Positions 24,748 to 37,058 of a stretch of 64,000 nt of DNA are shown piece by piece. The notes beneath the pieces were generated by a model. It was not told where the DNA came from. It saw only the letters and a list, made by a program, of their open reading frames with translations, and ran no database searches. Position 1 is the stretch's first letter, and each line of letters opens with the position of its first letter. This DNA is from Paramecium octaurelia (Eukaryota; Ciliophora; Oligohymenophorea; Peniculida; Parameciidae), in contig CAJJDP010000154.1 in NCBI GenBank assembly GCA_905182995.1, forward strand, positions 154,017 through 218,016, written 5' to 3'. The translations under genes and the position numbers were made by a program.

Positions 24748-27283
24748 ATGCAAGAAGCAAGATAGTTATTAATATCTAAAAATTACGATGAAGCATTTAC
24801 AAAATATAATTAATTGCTTGGTGAGGATATAGATAATAATAACAAATCAATATGCGCCTTGAATTGTGCAATATGTCTCATTAATAAATAAAATTATGAA
24901 TAGGCTATGGAATTTATTGACAAATCTATAACTTATAATCCCAAATATATCAAGGCGTATTATCGAAAGGCATAAGTTTTAATTTAAATGAAACAATATG
25001 AGGAGGCTTTGTAAATTATATAAAAATTAGATCCATGTTAAGAAGTCAATGAATTAAAGGAGCTTATTAAACTGCAGTTTAGTGACCCTATGTATGTAAT
25101 AGATGATCTAAAGTGTTGTGCAACTGAAAAGGATGCTATCAAATTCTTTAATGAATTGTATAGCAAATAAGATTACATCAATTATGATAAATTAATGAAG
25201 GAAAATGGATTTTGTTAGTAGATTCTCACTTAAAAATTCATATTCTAATAACTGAAATACATTTAATATTGCTTCATCAAATCGCACATGCAGTATTTAC
25301 CTAAGTGGTTACAGGAATATTTATTGGCCAATTTCGAATTTTATTGCAAATCTGAATAAGCTTCGAAGGTTTATGAATTAATTAACATATATTGCTCATT
25401 ATTTTCTCATTTCCAAGTCAATTAGTAAGTGTTAGATTTGATTATCGAAAATTAATACTTTTTCTTAGAGAAATACTTGAAATGCACAGTTTAATTGTTT
25501 GTTTAAAATCAAAACCCTGTTGTCAATGAATAATTCATTGAGAAGGTAGCTTATAAGGCCAAAAAGGCTGAAGACTTTGACACAAATACTGAAATGTATT
25601 ACCTTATTGTTGATCTTATTATACTATTGACAAAACCAAAATTAATTCACTTTGGCTTTTTAAAGAGGGACACTTTTAGATATCAGGACTTATTGATCTT
25701 AATAGGAATCATCAGCAATAGTTAACTGGAATCAATTAGAAAGACTTACACAAATTTGGCGATAAAGTTATTGAATACAATAGAGAAAAAGTTGAATAAA
25801 TTGAGATACATCAACTTAATAAACTAGATACTCATGATGACATTAAATAACTATGAATTCAATTAGGAAATCAATGATAATTCAGTAAAATTGTCTGAAA
25901 CATTGCTAGATTATATATAGGAATATAGAAAAAGTAAACAGTTCAATTAAAATATCAAAAAGTTTTGCTTGCTCTTTTTGCTTTAAAGTAAAGGTAAATA
26001 TTTGTAATTGTATGAATATATTCACAAGGCAGATTGTGAGATCTTGTTGGAACATATATTTGAAGATCACAATATCGAAATTGATGAATCTATTGTGCTC
26101 TTATAATTCATTACTTAATTTGATGATATCAAGATTATGATAATGCAGAAGAGAGAGTAACTTAAAAAGATATATAATAACATAAACAACCAATTTAAAT
26201 TGGAAGGTAAAACATCACTTCAGAAGTTAAGACAATATCAAATTTTAGTAGGTTACTTTAATATCTTATTATAATTGACTACAGATAGATCTGCTGAAAC
26301 AAAGGAAGAACAGAAGCAGAGATTCTAAATTAATGATGAATAATATGAATAAAATCGTTAATTTGCTAAATAATATCAATAAGACATTTCTGAGAAGTAT
26401 TTTACATATACAAACGAATACATCATGAAAGAATAAATTATAAAATTCATAGCTCTTGAAATGAGAACAATTTAATTACTGTCATCATTTATATTTTAAT
26501 ATTAAGACATACTAAATAATGAAAATGTTGTATCGAAATTACTTACTTAATTTAGTTCTGAGGATTAGGTTCATTAATACTTATTTGATAAATAATGTTT
26601 GAAATTAGTATCAAAATCCATCTTATCAAAGAATGAATTTGGAATTCCCTATTTGTGTAAATAGATGAGAAATGCAAACCCAGAATTATTTGATTTCAAG
26701 GAGGCATAATTGATATGTGATGCTCTCTTTGTTTGTGCTTAGAATGCCACTCATGAATTACTGACATTTTATGCATTATTGGGAATTGTGCAATTGACAT
26801 CACTAGGTGATTTTATTGTGGATAGAATCATGGATTAGAAACAATACTTATAAATCTAGAATTTCCTAATGGATGAGAATAATTATATAGTTCATGCTAG
26901 TCTAGAGATTTTTAACAATATATCTTTAAACGAAAAGTTCTTAGTACTTTTGGAAGATAGTAAATTGCCTACATTCCTTCAATTAGTATAAGCGTTGACA
27001 AAACAATTCTATGAGAATATTGAAGGCAAGCCTGGACAGAATGAAAAAGATTTCAGTCACCCTAAGTAAATATTGTAAACATTGTTGGGATTGATTTCGA
27101 TCATTTCATAAGTGTTGATTGTTCAAGATTATTTCAAAAAGGAATTGCCTCTAATTGTAGATAGATAGTTTTATACTAGAATCCTACCTTATTCGAATGA
27201 GAACCAAATAAAAAAAGTAATAATTGTAAAGTATTTGATAGATCAAGATAGTTTGGGAAGAGTACGGATATAAACACCATTGA
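24748..27283 (+). CDS. TPR-headed helical protein, larger (836 aa)
   Basis: A single 25-nt intron near the end leaves 837 codons; the stop follows WEEYGYKHH. Residues 1-95 are TPR repeats (SKNYDEAFTKYNQLLG, ALNCAICLINKQNYEQAMEF, AYYRKAQVLIQMKQYEEAL). The remaining 740 residues are helical, Leu/Ile-rich, without recognisable motifs, and could be an armadillo/HEAT-like solenoid. Same general plan as the TPR gene at 18.6 kb. It converges on the second histidine kinase with a 50-bp gap. Confidence 0.75.
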
Positions 27284-27333
27284 ATAGTTTGATTAAATTT
27301 AAAATTATAAATATAAGTATCATCAAATTTACA

Positions 27334-29808
27334 TCATCCTTTTGGAAATATTTTGGCTGCTATGCTCTTGAAAGTAGCTATGTTCAAGGGTTTAGTCATG
27401 AAGTAATCTATTCCAGCATCGTAGGCCTTCTCCTTAGTTTCCAGATCACTGAAGCCAGTGTTGGCAATGACATAGACCTTTTTAATGATTCGATTTTGCA
27501 TCATTCTTTTGATGACTTTGACTGTTTCAATTCCACCCATGATGGGCATGTTGATATCAAGGAAGATTAGTTAATAACAGCAATTTTGGCAGATGTGACA
27601 GGGTTTGACTAATTTGTTGTTTATGAGTTCGAGTGCCTCCATTCCATTATAGGCTTTATCACTAATTGCAGAGTATTAGGACATTAACATCTATAAGGCC
27701 ATAATGTTAAAGTATTCGTCATCAACTATTAAGACTCTTGGACAACAAGTGCTTTTTAGCGAATAGGCTTGAATCGTATCTTGGAGTTGTGGAATGATCG
27801 ATTGTATAGGTTGAAGAGTCTATTTGTTTTCATCGAATTCTTTGGAATAAACAGTGAGATTGCCATCATCCAGATTGGATTATCCACTAAAAATAGATTT
27901 AAAAGTCGCTTAGCTGAACTTGACTTGTACATCATTGATGTTTTCATAATATGAATTGATAGTTTGAAATTTGACAATGGTTCTGTGGAAATTAGATTGT
28001 AGTTTTTCGATGTTATCTTTGAATTCAGTCATATTTTTAATAAAGAAATAAAAACATGACCCTGATTTATTTGAAGTGAATTGAATTTTGCAATCTTCAT
28101 CTGCATTCAATTTTTTGACAAGTAAATTGCTTATAAAGAGTCCAAGACTGGATCCTATACTATTGTCAGAGACTCTCAACATCACCCTTTACTCCAAGAT
28201 TCTCCTCAAATTGCTCTCCTCTTGAAAACCCTAATATAAATATTAATATGCTAACCATGCCAATTCCGGTATCTTTGACTGTGATTTCATAGGCAAATTC
28301 CTTCTGTTTGATCAATATTTAGATACTGCCAGTGATAGTAAAACGAACAGCATTAGACACTAATTGAAAGATCACTTAACGAAATCGATCGCGGTCATTG
28401 AATATGGGAACTAAGGTATTAGAATTGAATGATACAAGATTCTGCTGGTAAAATTAACTCGATTCCTTTTTATTGACAAGTAGGTTGGAAGAAGTCCACG
28501 ATCGCTTGGATTTACTCACGAACGTTGAATGTTGATAAGCTCAGATAGAATTGATCAGTTTCAATTGAACTATAATCTCTGATGTTGGAGATGATTAAAT
28601 TCAATTACTGACTATTGGATAGGATAGGCTAAATAATGTTGTCTTTGATATCTTGAGCGATCGAGGACTTTTATAAGGCTATTTCGGATAAGCTTTGTAT
28701 GCAATTGAGATTGGTTCCGAGTTCGTGAGATAGGGATTTGCACATGTCGAAAATGTTGTTGTTGATCTCAATGGTGAGTTTTGGAACAAGTTGAAAATGC
28801 ATCACATAATACATTTACCTTCTGCCCATCAGACCAAAGACATTAATCAGATACTTCTGAATGTCCAAGGCTTGTCCTTGCATCTGGAATGTCTAATAAT
28901 AATAATCAGAATTAATCTGAGTTTACAACTGATTCTCCAACACCTACCTCAAAGTCACAACTCCTTTTTAAGACACTAGAGATTGCTGACTGTTGTCTAG
29001 TCTCGATATAAACTTTACTCCTTAATCCAATAGGAGATTCACTATTTCTTCCTGGTCTTCTGTGGATTCAATCGATTTGTCAAATATTTTAAGATCAAAA
29101 CTGTAGAACTTCATTTTTAGATCTGCTCCCATGACTATGTACTTCTCGTATGATAACCATTTACTTATTAGATAAATATTCTTACTAATCTAGCCAAGGT
29201 TCGTCGTCCATCATTTTCAACGAGTTTATCATCGGCATGCTTCTTCTAGATTCTTAGATGATGGCAAAGGTTTGTTATATTTAGCCCCCTCCAGTTGACA
29301 CTTGAGCAAAGGACTGCTGAAATTTGTCTCCCTCGGACCATTTGCCTTAATAAACATTTTACACTATCCAAACAACAATTTGCATTAAGTTTATGAGTTA
29401 ATCATATCCGAAATTAATAAAATTGTTGAATTCGAATAAATTTAGAATCATCATAAAAACAAATGAATATTGCAGTGATTTTCTTTTGTAACATTCTTAA
29501 GTCATGTAAATTTAAAATAGTATTAGAAGGTTTTGATTGGTGTTCAATCTGACATCCATAATCCAAACAATCACTATCTTCCCCATAGATGAAACCAAAT
29601 TCAATTTGTATTTCATATCGATCTGCCATTCAACAAATACAAGCAGCTGTTGTAACAATACAAATGATCCAAATCCAACAATCAGAGAAATCGTTAATAA
29701 CTATCCGATTCCATCCTCAAATGATTAAAAAAGCAAGATTGAAATCATAGCCAAATCCATTACAATGAATAAGAAAGTATTCACAATCAATAATTTTTTA
29801 TATACCAT
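27334..29808 (-). CDS. Membrane hybrid sensor histidine kinase, second copy (800 aa)
   Basis: Introns of 22, 25 and 25 nt leave 801 codons. Plan and key boxes match the kinase at 14.9 kb: N-terminal hydrophobic segments (including LLTISLIVGFGSFVLLQQLL), H box SLSHELGTNLNCI, N box QLVSNAVRFTI, G1-like VKDTGIGM, and a receiver with VLIVDDEYFN, acceptor Asp in LDINMPIMGG and Lys in MTKPLN. A seeming frame break near 28.4 kb disappears when the 25-nt intron is removed. The two kinases are clear paralogues in opposite orientation. Confidence 0.92.
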
Positions 29809-29826
29809 TTAATTTAATTAATAATA

Positions 29827-32407
29827 TCATTTAATTTTTCTTCTACTGAGAATCTTCTCCATCATTGATTTGTCCTCTTCCTGCAAAGTGCACAATATTA
29901 ATGGTTCCATATTAAAGTAATTGTCATTCTTCCGTCTAATCATATTACCAAACACATTACCCTCCTGTTCGCTTCCCCAAAACAGTAGCCAAATCCCTGA
30001 ACATCTCCTGTAAACAATTGCGTCTCTTCTCCAAAATTGAATATTTGTGGTTTATCCTCTGCACTGGAGGAAACGCCTTCAAATAGAAATCCACTCTCTG
30101 CGTTGTCAAATATGCTCTCTAACACAAGACATCCACCAAATTGATCAACTCCTTAAAATTAGTGGTCTTGATGTTCGAATTCCACCAATTCGCTATCTAA
30201 TCCCCACACTCCGGCATATCCAACATGTCCAACAGACTCTTCATCTTATAATCTGGTAAACTGCTATCAAAAAACCCCTAGCACACCGATCTATAGGCGA
30301 AATACTCTCTAAAGTCATGCATCAATTGAAGCCAACTCTTAGGCAAGAGATAACTCTACGGTAAAACACTAAATAATTGAATGATTGGAGGTTTCTTCAA
30401 TTCGATTTCCATGAACTCAATTGTCACCTAAGGTTGATTCAATTGCTTCTTGAATAACCCCTTTGGTTATATGATTGATTGAGGGTCGATCACCATTTAA
30501 TTGAAAGGAGAACCACCTTTAACATAATGTTTCATAATTACCATTCATCTAAATGATCTACTTGCCTGGTTTCTTAATACTTGTTAACAGAATCTCTCCA
30601 TAACTAACTGAAAGTGGATTCAAAGTACCTAATTTCTCCATGTGAGCAATAAATTCAATCACCAACACCAATTATTAATCCTTCTTCGTTGGCACACATC
30701 TCATAATTATTGGATAATCAACTAAAAATAGCCACCTATATCAATGTTATCAATTTATACTTATCAGGAGATGATGGGTCAACTTAACATGGTACAAAGA
30801 CTGTATTACCAATGAATTTTGAATTTACTTTATCAAACAAGCACATTGCTACTTCTCTCAATCTAAATTATTTTAAATCACACTTCTTCTCATCTGGAGA
30901 TGGTAAACCTGCAGCTAAATGGAATTTAACTTCATAAAAAACCAAAGGAGGTGTCTGAGTCCTAATTTAAATTTATTATCTACATATCAATTAAGGATCT
31001 TTGAAGATTGTACTTTTAGGCCTATATCAAATTCAAATCTTGATACAATAATCCACTACTGTCCAGTTGAGGTGAGAAACAACTTGAAATTGTGTTCAAA
31101 CCCTTTTTATTTTGAGCAAAAATAAAGGAATAAGTGAAATTCTTGGGTATCCCCTAGAACAGCTCTCTTATTCCTGTTATTGAAAGGTTCTTGAAGTTGT
31201 TGATCTTAGTGAGAAGAGTCTAAGACTTAGGAGTATGTTCTGAGAAGGGTTTATCCAAGAAATTGATGAGTTCGTCTTGCTCTATGAATCCACTTCCATC
31301 CTCATCAATTTCTTCAAAGAGATCGATTAGATCGTTATTGTCTAGTAGGATTCCTAATTTCTTAAACACCTATTGCAATTGAGCCATGTCCAATTCATTT
31401 CTATTGGCATCTGTTAGGATATTATATTCACTTTAGATTTAAGCAAACAGTTCGTCTGTGGACAATATGGCTTTCATCAATTGATCCTTGATAATGATAT
31501 TGAATTCCATTTTCGATATCTTCTCATCATGATTCTTATCAAAGACCTTAAAATACTAATCCAATTCTTGCGGAGTGGGATTGATACCAAGTGATAGCAA
31601 GGCAATATTCAATTCCTTTGGATCCAGCCACCCATTTTAATTAGAATCAATTGAATTAAATAAATCCTCAATCTATTAATCTAAGGTAGGCTCATTATTT
31701 TCATTGACTTCTTTCTAGAATCTCACTGGTTTTAATTGCTAAGATTAGACCGGTTGTTGATCTTCATTGTTTTGGTGCTCAGAAACATTATCTTCTTGTT
31801 TATTTTCAGCTATCTATTTTTTATACTCCTCTATGTAATTGTCTTATTATGAAAGCTATTAAAAATCCTGTCGTTGATATGATCTTTTATCGTTGGCTAC
31901 TTATTTGAGAGCAGGTTGAGCATTGAGAGTATGATGCACATTGATTGATCGTTGACTCGAAGAACTCGACATATTGATGTGTTACGAGCTACCCTATTAA
32001 TGCTATTGAGATTGGAAGATATTTGAATTCTGATTATTCTGATTATTCTGATTATTCTGAATTTACATTTCGGAAGTTCCTTATGAACCCTCCATATTAT
32101 CTGAGCTTTGATTGAGGATAATCTAAGTTTTTTTTTTGTTTTAATCGATGATATTAATTTTTAATGATCTTGCCAATGCAGACAAAGTAGTCATTTCTTG
32201 TATAAATAGTTTTTCCTTCAATGCCACTAATTCTTCTATGTTTATATCGATAATTATATTTTTAACAACTTCTTCAAAATTAGTAAAGGTAATCTACTTT
32301 TGCTCGTCTGCCTTGGCAACAAAGTCACACCACAATCCTTTCTCTTTGATTTCTCTAGTTAGGACACCTGAGATGTCCTTGTAGACACTTTCTAAATTTT
32401 AAGCCAT
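29827..32407 (-). CDS. EF-hand calcium-binding protein (about 829 aa)
   Basis: Starts MAQNLESVYKDISGVLTREI. The N-terminal ~90 residues are helical, followed by an Asn/Gln repeat (QNNQNNQNNQ). EF-hands follow: DSNQNGWLDPKEL, DKNHDEKISKMEF and DEDGSGFIEQDEL; the first and third have good calcium ligands. The C-terminal 450 residues are unrecognised. Introns of 22, 25 and 25 nt are clear. One further one-base correction is needed near 29966-29992, explained either by a 19-nt intron or by an extra G in a GGG run. Calcium sensor or adaptor by inference. Confidence 0.8.
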
Positions 32408-32549
32408 TTAAAATATATAATCACTATATTAAATTTGTAATGAAATTATATTGAATGATGGGTGAAAGTATATGGGATTGTAATTGAGGAATAAATATGT
32501 GTGTTGTTCTATTTTGATTATTAAAATTATTTTCAAGATTAAAATTAAA

Positions 32550-32979
32550 ATGTCTGGTTTTATGAGATTAACAAAAATCAATAGGTTAATGCAAAGGTCA
32601 GAAGAGAATTTGAAAAATTTGAAGTCCTTGTATGCACCTCAATTTTATAGAGGGTATGATGACGATTTGACTGTGATTGGAAGAATGAAGTAAATTCCAT
32701 TGATCTCATAAGTGTAGTTGGTTAAAGATCAAGCAACCCAAAATGTATCCTACTTCCAAAGAGGAGGAAACATTCTAGGCTAGAAATATCTAGAGATTCC
32801 CTGAACTCAGAGATAGCATGTCGAATGAAATTGATTAAGTGCTTGAATACATGAAATTGAAAAACAATGATAAATTATAGAAAACATTAAAGAATGTTAA
32901 AGGAAACAATGTTGATGAGAAGATATTTAGAGCAATGGAATATGACATACACTCATTTAAACAATTAGAGGAAAAGTGA
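32550..32979 (+). CDS. Unidentified small basic protein (135 aa)
   Basis: One 22-nt intron leaves 136 codons. Begins MSGFMRLTKINRLMQRSEEN and continues with APQFYRGYDDDLTVIGRMKQ and a charged helical C-terminus. The basic amphipathic start could be a mitochondrial presequence, but this is weak. No family recognised. It is divergent from the EF-hand gene (142 bp between starts). Confidence 0.65.
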
Positions 32980-33227
32980 TTATATTCAAAAGAGTAAATA
33001 TAAACCACATTCACAACATTTGGCTATCCCTATATAATTATTTATTCACTATTATCAATTTAATTGTGTTAATATGTATTGTAACAAATATGATCCAATT
33101 ATTAAAATGTATCTACCCTTGAGGTTCTTTATCTTCATCTATATATAGAGAATGTTTGTAATTAGAAAATAAGGAGCATCATTATTGAAATTGAAAGATC
33201 TATAATAATTTTAAATGATTATGAATA

Positions 33228-34471
33228 TCATAATTTGAATATATTAGGATGTTTGACAATGCCAGAAGGATTAGGTGATTTACTTCTTGCTCTTGGACTT
33301 AAAGAGGGTCTTGACTTACGAATATTACCTTCAGAGGGTATTTGGAGAAGTGATTGTTTTTGTTGTGGTGTTCTGACTTCAGTGTTAACCCAAGGGTGAT
33401 ATTCCACATCAGTTATTCGAGGACGTTATTCGTGATTCTTTTCCAACATCTGAGTAATCAAGTTGATGACTTCTTCACTAAAATTGTTGGGTGGCAATAT
33501 GAGATCCTTATTAACAATGTTGAAAATGATGTCTTATTAGGATTTCCCATTGAAAGGCACTTTGCCAAAAAGCATTTTGTAAAGAATGATACCCATGGCC
33601 CAGATGTCTACAGAAGTGCTCACTCTAGTGACTTTGCCACCCAGAATTTCAGGTGCCATATAATGAAGACTGCCGATATTGACATGGTCATTGTTGGTTG
33701 GACATTAGATGCCTGCAATTCCAAAATCGATTGCTTTTAAATCATCAGAGTCTGGAGAACAGAATAATAAGTTTTCCATTTTTAAATCTCTATGAACTAC
33801 ATTCTTCTGATGACAATAGGCTATTGCACTAACCACTTATCTAAAATATTTGCAAGCTTCCTCTTCTTAAAATCGACCCTTTTATCGTAATCTCTCTGCC
33901 AACTCTCCACCTTCCAAATATTCCATTATCACAGCTATCTATGTATTTTGCAAAGCATAAGAATTGAAAACCTTCACAATATTCTTGTGACTCAAAGATC
34001 GCAATACTTCTGCTTCTCTGAAATTGAGTTCTATGTCTTAAGCATTTCCCATCATTTTAATTACCTTAATTGCAACCTGCTCTCCAGTTATCCGATGTCT
34101 GGCCAGTGTTACACACCCAAACCCTCCTTCTCCTAATTTCTTTATTGTTTCATACTGAGAAAATGGGGAATGAGGATCGAACTCATCTAAAATTAAACAT
34201 CAATCAAAATTGTACCTCCTCGAGACGCATAGAATGATTAGCCGTCCTTAAAAAATTTAACATCATCTTAAAAGATTTCTACTCCTTATTGGGTGAAGAG
34301 TCTCATATCTTTAAATTTGGGGAATTTCTGATCCAATTGAGTTTAAATGTCACTCCAATTAGAATTTTGAGCTATCTTCAAATCCAAGTACTTCGAAGAG
34401 TCTCCATTCAAGTAGATACGAATAGACTTTATAAATTAGAGAGGAGAATCATCATATTCTTCGTACATCAT
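33228..34471 (-). CDS. Doublecortin-domain CAMK-type protein kinase (DCLK-like, 404 aa)
   Basis: One 29-nt intron leaves 405 codons. Residues about 10-80 look like a doublecortin domain: [25 protein letters not shown]-like MRLFTQQGVEIF, and SFYASRGDEFD. The kinase domain (about 92-350) has [32 protein letters not shown] loop [16 protein letters not shown] in [11 protein letters not shown] in MAPEILGG, and CAMK-like HPWVNTEV. A Ser/Arg/Pro tail follows. Doublecortin domains bind microtubules, so a microtubule-linked kinase is likely. It lies 14 bp downstream of the FHA/RING gene in the same direction. Confidence 0.85.
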
Positions 34472-34485
34472 AAGTTAATTATATA

Positions 34486-35576
34486 TCAATCAAGAAAATT
34501 ACAAAGTAACGCACATCTTTTTGGTTTAGCTTTGTGTTTTATCATAATTCTGCTCCTTCCCGATTGCAAAAACAGTGTCTCGTTTTTCTCTATTCTCCTT
34601 GCTTTCTGCAATTTGATTAGAGTTCCAAATTTAGAATTCTTGTCCTCAATGTACAACTTATCATTCCTACAGAACTATTACAATAATTGTACCTCACAAC
34701 AAATGCAAGATGAGTTCTGCTAATTGTTATCTCACTAATCTTAACATTGCTCTCATGACCTCGTCCCACCGTCAGAGTAGTCAGATCCTTAAAATTCAAA
34801 ACCAGGATAGTCTAATTTTCTATATCTTCTAAGACAACATGATATTTTAGATTTTCGAGATTATACAATGCTAACACGCTAGTCCCTGTGTGCACTATGG
34901 AAGGATAGAACGATTAGCAAATTTCACATCTGACACTCTTAGCATTTATTCTAAATTTTTGTATGTTTGTTACTCAGTACAATATTGAGTTTGTTTCGCT
35001 TACATTTTCCCAAATAGCCAAGTCTTCAAGCAATCATAATGCACGTACTTGGTACTACCACAACAACGACATAATGATAACAAAGGATTAGAAGTGTTGC
35101 AAGTATGTCCCAAACATATTCGGCACATATTTGATGACTCAAATAATGAGGCTTCTACATTTTCAATTTGACTAGCTACATTTTGGTAATGTGTCAAATG
35201 TAAGTTGTTTTCATTGCTAATACTTAGCACTTTCAGCACTTTCTTTCCTAACTTTATCACATCATTCTGTCTTATTTGTTACTCATTCTTTGACTGAATC
35301 CATAAATCCTCAATCTTATCTTTATCTCCAATAACGAATTATCCTACAATGCAGTGGCCAAATACTACCATCGTCAATTCTGACATTGAATAGAATCCTT
35401 ACTCCGTCTTTTCTACTCAAATTCTAATCAAAAAATGTTTCATTTTCCCCATTTCTACAAAATATTCCAGGTTCGTTTATCAAATATTCCTATATTCTAT
35501 AATTTTGCGATTCTCCATCAAACAATTCATAATTCGGCTTATCCCATGTTGTTATTGTTACAATAAGCTCCCCCAT
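34486..35576 (-). CDS. FHA domain plus RING-CH (RINGv) protein, probable E3 ubiquitin ligase (338 aa)
   Basis: Introns of 25, 23 and 26 nt leave 339 codons. The N-terminal region (FNVRIDDGQFVIGDKDKIED) looks like a divergent FHA domain. The middle holds a RING-CH zinc finger: CRICLG...LCRCCGSTKYVHYDCL...CEICQ, the C4HC3 pattern of membrane-type E3 ligases. The C-terminal third is a second FHA domain (TLTVGRGHESNVKISEITIS...SRTH then KNSKFGTLI). FHA domains read phosphothreonine, so phosphorylation-directed ubiquitination is plausible; the kinase gene immediately downstream is a natural but unproven partner. Confidence 0.85.
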
Positions 35577-36108
35577 TTGAATTAAAATAATTAAATTATT
35601 GCAAAGAAGTATCATACACAAAATTTATTCAGTAATGTGATTATATTAAGCACATTTATAAATAAAAACTCATATAATCCCTAAATTCCTTCTCCACCCA
35701 ATTCTCCATATTGCGTTATTATTCCATATTCCTCCCATATTACACAGTTCCCTCTCCATTCCCATAATCAAATTAATACATGCATCATTCAAGCACACTC
35801 GTGATATTCCATAGAGTCATTCATTGTTAGAAACCAGGTTCTGTCCATTTTAAAGTGATGCTTAATAATCGAATTATTAATATTTAAAATGCCTATGAGG
35901 ACTTTATGAATTAAAATCATGTATCCAGAGATATATTTAATGTAAATCTGTGTATATAATTGTGTCATCTATTCATCCCACTAATATAATGTGATTTTTA
36001 TTTTTATTAATAATTACAAATAGGATAATAAATATATTTAAGGGAGAATATGAAAGATACATTAATTAATCTGTGTAATATCAATTAGATATGTAAATTA
36101 TTAATAAA
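35577..36108. other. Intergenic region, one possible small gene inside
   Basis: 532 bp between the starts/stops of the FHA/RING and phosphatase genes. Apart from the small minus-strand frame listed separately, no coding pattern, RNA gene or repeat was seen. Confidence 0.4.
35611..35781 (-). CDS. Possible small protein (56 aa)
   Basis: A 57-codon minus-strand frame starts [20 protein letters not shown] and continues ENWVEKEFRDYMSF, ending on TGA. It has strong amino-acid character for a region otherwise non-coding. An upstream exon cannot be joined in frame. No family recognised. Confidence 0.4.
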
Positions 36109-37017
36109 TCATTATTCATGAATAAATGCAACAATCACTGTTATATCGTCACTCTTTCCGCCCATATATCTTAGCCTACTCTGCTTAGCATGCTGAGCGA
36201 AAGGTGAATTGTATTTAGGATCCAAAGATAATCTATAGGCATAATTAGCTATTGACTTTGCCAATGCCTACGGATTATTAGGCTCGGTCTTAATAACATC
36301 TTCTATGACCACTTGAATTTATTAAGCTGACATATTATCAAACAATCCATCAGTTCCTAAGACTACCAAGTCTCCAACCTAAATTTTATGAGTCTCATCG
36401 GTAGCTACATTTGGATTGTCTCCTTCACTTCCAATCTACTATTGATTTATCAAGATACTTGATATGGGAAATTGAATGATTTCTATTATTCTTGAGATTT
36501 GAAATTTAATTGATATTTATCATCAACTTTGCGATAAATTGCAAATCCTGAATCTCCGACTAAGGAGGATTTCAATTCCCCTTTATTTAATGCTACCACA
36601 CAAACAGTAGTGCTGCCCTTTGCTTTGGTTACCTTATGAGCTGCAATGATATATTTTTTAGGATTCTTAAGATCTTCAGGATTCTACTTGAAGGCTTCCT
36701 CTAATTTTTTGCATAATTCTTTGCTATACAATCCTGGATCGATTCCCAACTAAATTCAACTTATCAATAATATCAATTACCTCAGCCCAACCACCAACAC
36801 CATCTGCTACAACAAGGATCTTTTTGTCTGTAAATAGAGCATCTTCACCTCCTTTATGGACCTTTTCAGGATGAGGTATCATATGAGATCCATAATTGAA
36901 ATAGTATTCCTTGGTAGTGCAAAAATTGGTTTGTGTTAAGGTGGTCAATCCAATGGCTGATGCTGACCATACTATTTAATTTCTTAATTATCTCAAATAA
37001 TTTAAAGAAGGCCTCAT
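36109..37017 (-). CDS. PP2C-family phosphatase, PPTC7-like (285 aa)
   Basis: Introns of 31 and 20 nt leave 286 codons. Signature PP2C metal-binding motifs are present: GGEDALFTDKKILVVADGVG, LVGDSGFAIYR, VVLGTDGLFDN and GGKSDDITVIVAF. The opening YGSHMIPHPEKVHKGGEDA is the typical entry of the PPTC7/azr1 subgroup. An N-terminal extension (MRPSLNYLRQLRNQIVWSAS) is basic and amphipathic, fitting a mitochondrial presequence, as PPTC7 proteins are mitochondrial. Mg/Mn-dependent Ser/Thr phosphatase. Its 3' neighbourhood is gene-poor; upstream lies the Fe-SOD gene, same strand, 41 bp away. Confidence 0.9.
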
Positions 37018-37058
37018 AATTAAATTTTAATATTAATGCTTCTCTTTATTATAATATT

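Noticed and set aside
28400..28480. Frameshift in the second histidine kinase
   Set aside because: Removing a 25-nt GT...TAG intron restores the frame exactly into the conserved DRDRFRQV segment, so the gene is intact.
31990..32065. Microsatellite or CRISPR-like repeat
   Set aside because: The short GATTATTCT-type repeat is the coding sequence for a Gln-Asn-Asn run in the EF-hand protein.
32093..32407. Separate small gene upstream of the EF-hand protein
   Set aside because: With TAA/TAG read as Gln the frame continues without TGA from the ATG at 32407 through the Asn/Gln repeat into the EF-hand domain; it is one gene.
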